A stretch of DNA of 64,000 bases from Fulvivirga sp. M361. Its GTDB lineage: Bacteria; Bacteroidota; Bacteroidia; Cytophagales; Cyclobacteriaceae. Below, in pieces: positions 36,971-45,593 of the stretch. Each line of letters opens with the position of its first letter. Positions within the stretch are counted from its first letter, which is position 1. The notes beneath the pieces are model-generated. The model made no database searches and was not told where the DNA came from. It saw nothing but the letters and a program-made list of their open reading frames with translations. The stretch lies in assembly GCF_007097395.1 (NCBI RefSeq), contig NZ_VKDC01000007.1, positions 231,063 to 295,062 on the forward strand, read 5' to 3'. Made by a program: the position numbers and the translations under genes.

Positions 36971-38023
36971 ATGGCATTGATCAGTAAAAAGAAAAACATT
37001 TATCCTGTAAGTCAACGGCTAAGGCAATACTTAAAGCGGCAACAGCGAGAGGTGAAGCTGCCCATCCAATACAGGGACCTGTTACGGTATGAGAATTCCA
37101 TTGCTTTGCTGGATAAGAAACAAAATGATACGCTTTGGGAAACCGTTTTTTACGCTCAGCATGAAATGGAATATATCCATTATAGTTTAAAGAAGGTCTA
37201 TGCCATGTTAAAGGCAGACGGTGACCTTTCTGTAATGGAACATCTCTATGTAGACCGTATCGATCTGTGTGTGTATGGAAATACGCAACCCTTTCGAGTG
37301 AGAGTAGTGAATCGGATCAATGACAATTTTGATTATTTTTACTTGAAGAAGGCAGATGCCTCGAGAGTTTATGGCCTGGAGTTGGAGCACTGGCTGTCGC
37401 CTAATCGCATTAGTTACTTAGTGGATAACGATACGCTCATCGAGCAGCATATTATAGGTGTTCCAGGTGATCAATTCATTCGTCAGTACCTTGAGGATGT
37501 GAACCTTAATAAAATACGACTGTCAAAGGAGTTTGTCAAATTTAATGAACGTTGTTTTATCCGGTTATTAGGTGATATGCATGCCAATAACTTTGTGGTC
37601 AACATTACTCCTGACTTTGATGATGTAGACTATAGGATACGGGCCATTGACTTTGACCAGCAGTCTTATGAAGGCCGAAAATCCATTTATTTACCTCAAT
37701 ATTTCAAGGAAAATAATCCGTTAATACAAATAGGGCTGGATTGCCTCACCATAGAAACAGTGAAGCAATATCAAAAAGAAGAGCGATCACTCATTGCCCG
37801 CAGGTATAAACTGGGTAAAAAATTCATCAAAGAATTGTTGAAAGCGATGTCTGAAGACGATATCTCCAAGCCGGAATATATTGCAACACTCCGTGCAGAA
37901 CTTGCAAAACACTATAGTGATGATGGCTTTTTAATATGCGAAACTATGGGGGCATTGGTCCAAAAAAGCCTTAATAAAGTCCTTGAGCAGAAGCAGACGT
38001 ATCATTTTCCGATATCGGACTGA
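36971..38023 (+). CDS. kinase-fold protein (APH/small-molecule kinase-like)
   Basis: 350 aa, no signal or membrane segment. I do not recognise a named family, but residues 201-207 GDMHANN and 227-229 DFD match the catalytic loop (GDxHxxN, Asp202, Asn207) and the metal-binding IDFD motif of the aminoglycoside-phosphotransferase/choline-kinase fold, with the usual spacing of about 20 residues. The N-lobe is hard to see; a Lys-Glu pair cannot be fixed. The substrate is unknown. It lies 104 bp after the cupin on the same strand. Basic N-terminus (SKKKNIYPVSQRLRQYLKRQQR). Confidence 0.6.
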   Translation: MALISKKKNIYPVSQRLRQYLKRQQREVKLPIQYRDLLRYENSIALLDKKQNDTLWETVFYAQHEMEYIHYSLKKVYAMLKADGDLSVMEHLYVDRIDLCVYGNTQPFRVRVVNRINDNFDYFYLKKADASRVYGLELEHWLSPNRISYLVDNDTLIEQHIIGVPGDQFIRQYLEDVNLNKIRLSKEFVKFNERCFIRLLGDMHANNFVVNITPDFDDVDYRIRAIDFDQQSYEGRKSIYLPQYFKENNPLIQIGLDCLTIETVKQYQKEERSLIARRYKLGKKFIKELLKAMSEDDISKPEYIATLRAELAKHYSDDGFLICETMGALVQKSLNKVLEQKQTYHFPISD

Positions 38024-38620
38024 CTGAGACGTTATCCATATAACAAATATGAATTAGTCTGGTATTTTTCTTTAAGCGTTAACCCGTATTTTACAATATA
38101 TAAGAGGACAGCATCTTAGTTATTCAATCGTGCATTGACAATCTTATAATTTTTCCGTATTTTATACTACGATTTATGTAATCAATGATGGGGTGAAATG
38201 TTTATCCTACCATAAAGTAGCATCACTTTGAAAAAAAAGTATGTTTAAACAGTTAATAAGTGTGTGCAAATTGGTGAATGTTTCATGATTACCTAACTTA
38301 CTTAGAAAAGTACTATTTTGGTGAATTTTGTGATTTAACTGTGGTAGTGTGCTCATCAAACACGACTACCATGAATAAGTTCGCTTAAATACTGGTTAAG
38401 TATCTCATTTTTAATTATTTTCATCTAAAGAAAATGATAAAGGTAGTGTTAATTTTTGCGGAAAATATTTCTTTAGATCATTAGCATGTCGTATTTTCGG
38501 TTTTCTTTTGGATGATCTTAGGATAGGGTTGTAGGTAAAGTTTATTTGTTCAGAAGAATTGAGTTTTTGCCTTAATTTATGTATTTATAACAGGTTACGT
38601 GGAGTGCCTGTTCTTAATCT
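38024..38620. other. long intergenic region before glycerate kinase
   Basis: About 600 bp, AT-rich. It contains one hairpin with a single bulge (TGGTAGTGTG at 38342-38351 against CACGACTACCA at 38361-38371) without T tail. No coding signal was seen. The promoter of the glycerate kinase gene must lie here. Confidence 0.45.
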
Positions 38621-39757
38621 ATGAGAGTATTAATAGCCCCTAATAATTTTAAAGAATCTATCTCAGCCAATGACGCGGCCGACGCCATTAAGCAGGGTCT
38701 TTTAGCAGCGAACCCTTCGATAAATACAAATTGCCTGCCTTTATCAGACGGAGGAGAGGGTTTTGTCAAGGCCCTGGTAGCAGCCACAGGAGGATCCATA
38801 ATAGACGTCCGGGTAAGTGATCCTTTGGGTAGACAAATTGACACCTATTATGGTGTGATACATCAAAAAACAGCTGTTATTGAAATGGCACTGGCTTCTG
38901 GTTTGGAACTGATCCGGGAGCAGGAACGTGATCCCTGGATGACTACTACTTACGGCACAGGTGAACTTATAAAAGATGCTATAGATCGAGGGTATAAAAA
39001 TATTATTATTGGGTTGGGAGGGAGTGCGACAAATGATGCCGGCATGGGTATGATCCAGGCTTTAGGAGGTGTTTTTTATGATAAAGATGCCAGAGTGCTT
39101 GGACAGGGCGCTAAATTCCTGGACCAGGTAAAAGATGCTGATATCATAAAATTTAGAAGAAAGACCAAGCGTGTACGTTTTATTGCAGCATGTGATGTTA
39201 CTAACCCCTTAATTGGTCAGCGCGGGGCTACTTATGTTTATGGTCCACAAAAAGGAGCTGGCCCTGAGGCCCTGGAACGTTTGGAAAATGGCGTGGTAAG
39301 GTACAGTGAACATGTCAATGCCATGATGAGCCTTGATTATACGAGGTATCCGGGTGCTGGTGCAGCAGGAGGATTAGGATACGCCTTACTGACATTCATG
39401 CGTGCCAGACTTATACCAGGGTTTGACCTGGTAGCTGACTATACAGATCTCAAAATGAAAATTCAACAGGCTGATCTTATCATCACCGGGGAGGGCAAAA
39501 TAGATGCTCAGACGATGGAGGGTAAAACCATCGCTCGACTTACCCGCCTTGCCAAAAAGCATAAGAAGCCCATCGTAGCACTGGCTGGAAGAGTAGATGA
39601 TGATATTGATCTTAATGGCAAAGGTATTGAAAGGCTTTTAACCATTACGGATCGTGCCAAGAATGAACAAGATGCGCTGCAGAACGCTGGCTATCATTTA
39701 AAACTGCTGGCCCAGGAGATAGGGGAGAGTCTTTTCAAAATTTCCGATAGCAGATAG
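38621..39757 (+). CDS. glxK: glycerate kinase (GlxK/GarK family)
   Basis: 378 aa, normal length. Start MRVLIAPNNFKESISANDAADAI with the conserved Lys. LPLSDGGEGF, the nucleotide-binding region GLGGSATNDAGMGMIQALG (near residue 130), GAGAAGGLGYAL and LIITGEGKIDAQTMEGKT (near 290) define the GarK/GlxK family, which phosphorylates D-glycerate to 2-phosphoglycerate. It probably links glyoxylate or sugar-acid breakdown to glycolysis. No related genes adjoin it; the sugar-acid theme recurs in gntK and the FCD regulator elsewhere in the window. Confidence 0.95.
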   Translation: MRVLIAPNNFKESISANDAADAIKQGLLAANPSINTNCLPLSDGGEGFVKALVAATGGSIIDVRVSDPLGRQIDTYYGVIHQKTAVIEMALASGLELIREQERDPWMTTTYGTGELIKDAIDRGYKNIIIGLGGSATNDAGMGMIQALGGVFYDKDARVLGQGAKFLDQVKDADIIKFRRKTKRVRFIAACDVTNPLIGQRGATYVYGPQKGAGPEALERLENGVVRYSEHVNAMMSLDYTRYPGAGAAGGLGYALLTFMRARLIPGFDLVADYTDLKMKIQQADLIITGEGKIDAQTMEGKTIARLTRLAKKHKKPIVALAGRVDDDIDLNGKGIERLLTITDRAKNEQDALQNAGYHLKLLAQEIGESLFKISDSR

Positions 39758-40066
39758 TGAGCTCTAAACGCAACTAAAAGCTTACAGCCCTTTCTTGAAG
39801 CAATGTTTTAATTCAATAAAATGAAGTCTTAAGAGAATGTGCCCTGGCTTAACAAAGAGGAGCTAGTAAAACTTTTTTCCAGGACTTTTTCAGCAAGATA
39901 GGATGACTTTTTAGGTTTTTAGCACGCTACTATTCAAAGTAAGTATTAGACTTTGTTCACTGTCAATATTCATCTGCAAGCACGTTAAACTGTAAAGCCA
40001 ACGACATATCTGAAAAATCCAAGTTGCTTTTGAACCCGATAAAAATACCTTTGCGATTAACTGATA
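39758..40066. other. intergenic region between convergent genes
   Basis: About 310 bp between glycerate kinase and the STAS-like gene. AT-rich with several T runs, but no strong hairpin or gene was seen. Confidence 0.4.
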
Positions 40067-40441
40067 TCAATTTTTGAATTGTTCAAGCCAGAGAAGGGCC
40101 TGATCTTTATTGGTAAACATTTTTGTCGGTTTGGCAGGTTTGTTGATTTGAATGAAGAAGTTGACAATCATCTTGAATACGCTCGACCTGACCAATATAG
40201 CATTAGCTGTAATTAATTCATTACCTTCTTTGGCGAAGTAATCTCGGGCCTCTTTAGTGATATTATGAGTTTTGGCAGAATCTACAAGGCAGGGATATTC
40301 ATTGTTTTCACTAAATTCCAATCTTTCCGAGACACAAATCTTAGCCACGTTTAGGTCAATGACATCTACTTCTTTATAATAAAAGTGAAGTATTCCGTTT
40401 TCAACAAACATGGTAGTATATTCGTTTTCCCTGAATTTCAT
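40067..40441 (-). CDS. small STAS/SpoIIAA-like protein (DUF7793-like)
   Basis: 124 aa, soluble. The pattern is strand GILHFYYKEVDVIDLNVAKICV, strand YPCLVDSAKTHNITKEARDYF, then ITANAILVRSSVFKMIVNFFIQINKP and MFTNKDQALLWLEQF. It fits the short STAS-like proteins common in Bacteroidota, in which the segment after the DxxK motif resembles the anti-anti-sigma fold. Function unknown. It is divergent from the AONS-GNAT fusion gene with 99 bp between start codons. Confidence 0.6.
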   Translation of the reverse strand: MKFRENEYTTMFVENGILHFYYKEVDVIDLNVAKICVSERLEFSENNEYPCLVDSAKTHNITKEARDYFAKEGNELITANAILVRSSVFKMIVNFFIQINKPAKPTKMFTNKDQALLWLEQFKN

Positions 40442-40540
40442 ATAGTTATATGTCTTTTAGACTGAAACATTGTAAAATACTATAATGTTACTAATATTAT
40501 TGATATTGATTTTAATTACAATCTACATAAACAAATTGGT

Positions 40541-42970
40541 ATGGCAAAAATCAGACATAATAACATCATTGATACTGTTGATGAGGTGTTTACGTTAGCT
40601 AAGGAAACGGGCAGTCTGCATTTGTATGCAGATGACGAACCGTTGAACGGCCGCACACTTTCCATTCAGGGAAAAAGAGTTTTACATTTTGGCACCTGTG
40701 GTTATTTAGGGTTAGAGCACCATCCAAAAATTAAGGACGGCGCTATTAAAGCAATACAACGCTATGGGACGCAATTCCCAATGTCCAAGACCTATGTGTC
40801 CAATCCTTTGTATGAGGAGTTAGAAAGTTTGATAGAAGATATGTATCAGGCCCCCGTAGTTATTTCAAAAAACTGTACATTATCGCATTTAGCGACTATT
40901 CCAACAGTAATAAGAAATTCTGACCTGGTTATACTGGACCATCAGGTACATACCAGTGTTCAGGATGCGGTAAAAAAACTCTTGAGCAGAGGGGTGGTTG
41001 TGGAAATGATACGACATAGCAACCTGGAAATGTTGGAAGAAAGAGTGAAAAAGCAGCGTGGTAAGTTTGATAAGATCTGGTATATGGCTGATGGTGTGTA
41101 CTCCATGTATGGTGATTTAGCCCCTGTGAAAGAGTTAATGGCCTTGTCAGATAAATACGATGAACTCTACCTGTACCTGGATGATGCGCATGGCATGAGT
41201 TGGGATGGAAAACATGGTACAGGGTATGTAATGGGGCAAATGGGGACTTTGCATCATAAGACGATATTGACCAGTACAATGGGGAAAGCCTTTGGTGCCT
41301 GTGGAGGACTTACACTTTTCCCCAATAAAGAGTGGCATCGTAAAGTGAAGACCTTTGGAGGACCGTTAACATTTTCAGTCCAAATGGAACCACCCATATT
41401 AGGTGCTGCCGTCGAATCAGCCAAAATACATTTGAGCCCAGAAATTGTTTCACTGCAAAATGAGCTTCAAAAGAAAATAAGCTATGCCAATTCACTGATC
41501 TCTAATACAGATCTTCCGATGATCTCCTCAAACGTTAGTCCGATATTCTATATTGGTACAGGTACAATGGCCATGGGAAACCTTTTGATCAAAGAACTGA
41601 TAAAGGATGGTATATATATTAACCTGGCACCCTTTCCGGGCGTTCCTGCTAAAAATACCGGGACAAGAGTTACCGTATCCAACAGTAATACACTGGAAGA
41701 TATTGAAATCATGGTAGATAAGCTTCAATATCATTTTGACGCATCACTGAGAGAGGTGAGGCTGACCCGTACCAAGATATGGGAAGCTTTTAAGATCGAG
41801 CCACCTAAAGAGACCAATAAAACCCCTGAACAGGCCAGTGAATTAACCTTAGATCGATGTGAAAGTATCCATGATGTAGATGAAAAAGTGTGGAATAACT
41901 TTTTAGGGCATCGGGGAATGTTCGACTGGCAAGGGTTGAGGTTTCTTGAAGAATCATTTTCCAATAACGAAAAAACTGAAAGCAACTGGTTGTTTCGGTA
42001 TTACACCGTTAAGAACAAAGAAGGGGAAGTGATACTCATGACCTTTTTTGTGATTGCACTTTATAAAGAAGACATGTTCTCAGAAGTCTCCATATCAAAA
42101 ACGATGGAGGAGAAAAGAAGAACAGACCCTTACTACTTTACTTCTAAAGCTATGGTCATGGGAAGTCTGTTCACGGAAGGGGACCATTTCTATATTAACA
42201 GGTCTTCAGTTCAATGGAAAGAGGCGTTTAGCTTGCTACTTGATGAGGTATATCACGAACAAAAGTTACACGATGTCAAGAACATTATTTTACGTGATTA
42301 TATGGCACAGGATGAAGAAATACATCGGTTTATGTTAGAACAAAGCTTTGTTAAAGTAGATATGCCCGAATCTTGTGTTTTTGAAGATCTGAACTGGGTG
42401 GGGGAAGATGGTTTTGTGGATATAAGTTCTAAAAAAGGGAAAAGGCACTACAGACAGAAGATCAAGCAGTATGAAGAATACTATGACATACAGGTGAAAA
42501 AATCCTTGGAGAATGACGAACTTTCCCAGGCGATGAAGTTGTTTCAAAATGTAAAAAATAACAACTATGCCATCAACTCATTTGATTTTCCGGATAAACT
42601 GTTTCATACGATGAATGATGAATCCTGCTGGGAATTTTTAATGCTTTATCTCAGGACAGAAGAGAAAGAGGAGGCAAAACTGGTGGCCGTTGGCTTTTGC
42701 CATATCAACGTAGAACAGGTGTATAGCCCTATGCTTATCGGCATGGATTATGATTACGTCTTTGACTACGGTGTTTACAGGACAGCGCTATATCAAATGG
42801 TGAGAAGAGCTAATACACTTGGATGCAAAAGAGTTAATTTTGGGATATCAGCCTCTATTGAAAAGCAGCGGATCGGATGTGAACTGTATCCTAAAGTAGC
42901 CTATGTTCAGGCCAAAGACAATTATGAAGCGCAAATGATGCAAGCTACGATTGCTTTGCAGAATGATTGA
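40541..42970 (+). CDS. fusion of AONS-family PLP enzyme (serine palmitoyltransferase-like) and GNAT-like acyltransferase region
   Basis: 809 aa, about twice the length of a normal AONS-family enzyme. Residues 1-405 form the PLP fold: HFGTCGYLGLEHHPKI, DHQVHTSVQDAV, DDAHGMS (Asp214 or Asp215, His217), and the Schiff-base Lys249 in TSTMGKAFGACGG. AONS enzymes condense an amino acid with an acyl thioester (KAPA synthase, serine palmitoyltransferase, cysteate acyltransferase). Residues 430-809 hold GNAT-like sequence (GKRHYRQKIKQYEEYY, AVGFCHINVEQVYSPML, LGCKRVNFGISASIEKQRIG). Such a fusion could make and then N-acylate the amino-ketone, giving a ceramide- or sulfonolipid-like product. The reaction is inference; the fusion is seen in one uninterrupted frame. 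Confidence 0.8.
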   Translation: MAKIRHNNIIDTVDEVFTLAKETGSLHLYADDEPLNGRTLSIQGKRVLHFGTCGYLGLEHHPKIKDGAIKAIQRYGTQFPMSKTYVSNPLYEELESLIEDMYQAPVVISKNCTLSHLATIPTVIRNSDLVILDHQVHTSVQDAVKKLLSRGVVVEMIRHSNLEMLEERVKKQRGKFDKIWYMADGVYSMYGDLAPVKELMALSDKYDELYLYLDDAHGMSWDGKHGTGYVMGQMGTLHHKTILTSTMGKAFGACGGLTLFPNKEWHRKVKTFGGPLTFSVQMEPPILGAAVESAKIHLSPEIVSLQNELQKKISYANSLISNTDLPMISSNVSPIFYIGTGTMAMGNLLIKELIKDGIYINLAPFPGVPAKNTGTRVTVSNSNTLEDIEIMVDKLQYHFDASLREVRLTRTKIWEAFKIEPPKETNKTPEQASELTLDRCESIHDVDEKVWNNFLGHRGMFDWQGLRFLEESFSNNEKTESNWLFRYYTVKNKEGEVILMTFFVIALYKEDMFSEVSISKTMEEKRRTDPYYFTSKAMVMGSLFTEGDHFYINRSSVQWKEAFSLLLDEVYHEQKLHDVKNIILRDYMAQDEEIHRFMLEQSFVKVDMPESCVFEDLNWVGEDGFVDISSKKGKRHYRQKIKQYEEYYDIQVKKSLENDELSQAMKLFQNVKNNNYAINSFDFPDKLFHTMNDESCWEFLMLYLRTEEKEEAKLVAVGFCHINVEQVYSPMLIGMDYDYVFDYGVYRTALYQMVRRANTLGCKRVNFGISASIEKQRIGCELYPKVAYVQAKDNYEAQMMQATIALQND

Positions 42971-42976
42971 TACGCA

Positions 42977-44443
42977 TTAAGTATCGTTTAAGGTGAACCA
43001 AAAGCAACTGCCTTTCCCTTTTTCAGATTCGAGCCAGATTTCACCCCCATAGTGCTCGATAATTTTTTTTACGATTGTAAGACCAATTCCAGTACTTTCT
43101 ATTGTATCCCTTGGTACTAGTGTCTGAAATATTACAAAGATCTTTTCATAATGTACCGGGTCCACGCCTATACCGTTGTCCTTAATGTAAAAGTGGGTTT
43201 TATTTTCTCTCTCTACTATTCCAATATTTACCTCACCCTTTTCCTTGTCGTTATATTTGATGGCATTGGATATCAGGTTTTGGAAAACCTGTATCATATG
43301 TGTTTTGGCAACAGTTACAACAGGAAGCTTAGAATCTATGCTAAGGTTGATATGAGCCGGAATACTCAGCAGATCCACCACTTCATTTACCAGGTCATTC
43401 AGGTCTATGTCAAATGTAAGCTCTTTACTTAAACCTATTTTAGAATAGGCAAGTACACCTTCCAGGAAACTGTAGAGACGTCGCACACGCTTGGTAAGCA
43501 TGGCCAGGTTGTTTTTGGACTCCGTGCTTAACACGGCTTCACTGTCTTCCAATATCCATTGAGCTAACATGGAAATACCACGAAGAGGTGCCTTCAGATC
43601 ATGTGACGTAATGTAAGCAAATTGCTTAAGTTCTTTATTTGAATTCTCCAGGTGCGTTACCAGTTCTTTTTGTTTTGCCTCTGCCGCTTTTCTTTCTCGT
43701 ATGTCGCGTGCAATGATCACTACACCTTCACGACTTTTCATAGGAGATAACTGGACTTCCAGGGGGATAAGGTTGCCTTCAATGTTCTCAACATTAAGTT
43801 CAACTTGATAAGACTCGTTGTTTTTTATGATATATTCTATACCTGCAAGTGTAAAATGCGTTTTAACCTCTTTTTCCGTGAGTTGGCAGCAAGGTAGTGC
43901 TGTTATGGTGTTACCTTCAACATCTTCGCCTAAAAGCACCTTGCCCGCTGCGTTGCAGGTTTCAATTATTCCTGTTTTATCTACCACGATCAGTATTTCA
44001 CTCATACTGACGATAACATCATTCAAATAATGCTGCGATATCGTTTTTGCCTGTAATTCTTCGGCAAGCATTTTTAGACCTGTAGCCAACGCATCATATT
44101 CATCACCGGTACCCAGAATGGAAGCTTCTCTACCGAATTCCAGATCGGCCAATGCTAATATTACCTCAACAGCTTCGGTCATGCGTTCTTCCGAATACAC
44201 TTTTGCTGATTCAAAATCGGATAATTGTTTCTTCGCAGTCCCTAGTTCTTGAGTAAGGCTTTTGTTTTTGGATATTAACCGATTATTAGCGATGCGAGCG
44301 TCCTGCAGCTGTTTATTCAGGGATTTGAGGGTATCCAGTATCTCCTTTTCAGATCCATAAGACTCGTCCGAAGCTCCTGACTTTTCCAGCCCGGACAAAT
44401 AATGCTGGATCATTTTCACTCCTTTATCTGATATTAAAGACAT
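42977..44443 (-). CDS. soluble PAS-domain sensor histidine kinase
   Basis: 488 aa, no transmembrane segment. An N-terminal coiled coil (LDTLKSLNKQLQDARIANNRLI) is followed by a PAS/PAC domain (LNDVIVSMSEILIVVDKTGIIETCN, GVVIIARDIRERKAAE), a HisKA domain with YITSHDLKAPLRGIS (His at about 279), and HATPase_c (QNLISNAIKYND, KDNGIGVDPVHYEKIF, STGIGLTIVKKIIEHYGG). It autophosphorylates on His in response to a cytosolic signal. No response regulator lies nearby. Its stop is 6 bp from that of the AONS fusion, convergent. Confidence 0.93.
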   Translation of the reverse strand: MSLISDKGVKMIQHYLSGLEKSGASDESYGSEKEILDTLKSLNKQLQDARIANNRLISKNKSLTQELGTAKKQLSDFESAKVYSEERMTEAVEVILALADLEFGREASILGTGDEYDALATGLKMLAEELQAKTISQHYLNDVIVSMSEILIVVDKTGIIETCNAAGKVLLGEDVEGNTITALPCCQLTEKEVKTHFTLAGIEYIIKNNESYQVELNVENIEGNLIPLEVQLSPMKSREGVVIIARDIRERKAAEAKQKELVTHLENSNKELKQFAYITSHDLKAPLRGISMLAQWILEDSEAVLSTESKNNLAMLTKRVRRLYSFLEGVLAYSKIGLSKELTFDIDLNDLVNEVVDLLSIPAHINLSIDSKLPVVTVAKTHMIQVFQNLISNAIKYNDKEKGEVNIGIVERENKTHFYIKDNGIGVDPVHYEKIFVIFQTLVPRDTIESTGIGLTIVKKIIEHYGGEIWLESEKGKGSCFWFTLNDT

Positions 44444-44612
44444 GCAACCAAGGGGTCAATTTATTTAATTTATCGCCTCTATTGATCAATGGATATTACT
44501 GCAATATTCAAATTATTACAATCATTACCTCGCCAATCTTGTTTTTCTTTTATAGAAAACAATTTTATATCACTTAACATTGTTTATCGTAAATGGTTAC
44601 ATTCGTTTTTGT

Positions 44613-45464
44613 ATGGAGGAATTTATCATTTTTTTTAGTGACATTCCTACTAGTTTTCGAGCAGGAATATTATTAGGAGGAATTTTCTTATTTTGGGTGT
44701 TAGAAGGGATTATTCCTTTGTTTCCATTTGCCTATAATAAGTTCAAACACGCGGGTCTTAATTTATTTTTTACGCTTACTACAGCTATTATTGGCTTTGG
44801 GCTCGCCTGGTTTTTGGTCCGCGCATCAGATTATGTAGCTACAAACGAATTTGGTTTGCTTTATTTGGTCGAATTACCGCTTTGGGCACAGGTCATTATA
44901 GGGGTATTATTGTTAGACCTTATAGGGGCATATTTTATACACTGGTTAGAACATAAAGTCAAATGGATGTGGCAATTTCATCTCATTCATCATACTGACA
45001 CTACGGTGGATGTGACCACAGGTCTGAGGCACCATCCCGGGGAGACTTTTTTCCGGATATTTTTTACCATTCTTGCCGTGGTGATCGTTGGAGCTCCCAT
45101 CGGTATTGTTATGTTATACCAAAGCCTGTCCGTATTATTTGCGCATATCACGCATGCCAATATCAATATGCCTGCGAGTGTGGACAGGGTATTGTCCTAT
45201 TTTTTTGTTACGCCGAATATGCATAAGGTGCACCATCATTATGCACAACCCTTGACGGATACCAATTATGGAAATATTTTTTCGATATGGGACCGGTTAT
45301 TTAATACTTTCGTACAGGTAAAAAATACAAAGACCCTGACATATGGTATTGATACGCATATGAGGCCGGAAGAGAATTCATCTTTGGTCAACTTGCTTTC
45401 TATTCCATTTAAAAAATACAGGCCTCCTGTGGGGGCTAAATTCGGTGAGGAAAAACCCGAATGA
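44613..45464 (+). CDS. fatty acid hydroxylase/sterol desaturase superfamily membrane protein
   Basis: 283 aa from ATG 44613 (MEEFIIFFSDIP); a TTG at 44580 in frame is less likely. Four hydrophobic helices carry the diiron histidine boxes in order: HWLEHKVKWMWQFHLIHH (about 121-138), GLRHHPGE, HITHAN, and MHKVHHHYAQP (about 208-218). The family hydroxylates or desaturates lipids such as sphingoid bases, sterols or carotenoids. It is separated from the AONS-GNAT gene only by the histidine kinase, so a role on the same lipid is possible but unproven. Confidence 0.9.
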   Translation: MEEFIIFFSDIPTSFRAGILLGGIFLFWVLEGIIPLFPFAYNKFKHAGLNLFFTLTTAIIGFGLAWFLVRASDYVATNEFGLLYLVELPLWAQVIIGVLLLDLIGAYFIHWLEHKVKWMWQFHLIHHTDTTVDVTTGLRHHPGETFFRIFFTILAVVIVGAPIGIVMLYQSLSVLFAHITHANINMPASVDRVLSYFFVTPNMHKVHHHYAQPLTDTNYGNIFSIWDRLFNTFVQVKNTKTLTYGIDTHMRPEENSSLVNLLSIPFKKYRPPVGAKFGEEKPE

Positions 45465-45593
45465 GAGAAAAATATTTTCATTACTCCATACCCAACTCTT
45501 CGAGCTCTCCCTGTCAGATAGTAAATAGTTAGTAGAATCGCTCAACCTTATTTAGGGACGGACATCCATGCTCTCTGCTCCCAGCACCATGCT

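Noticed and set aside
38342-38371. Non-coding RNA or riboswitch before glycerate kinase
   Set aside because: A single 10-bp hairpin with a bulge and no T tail or recognised riboswitch core; 250 bp from the gene.
40541-44443. CqsA/CqsS- or LqsA/LqsS-type quorum-sensing pair (AONS enzyme with histidine kinase)
   Set aside because: The kinase here is soluble with a PAS domain and lacks the membrane sensor of CqsS or LqsS, the genes are convergent, and the enzyme is fused to a GNAT-like half.
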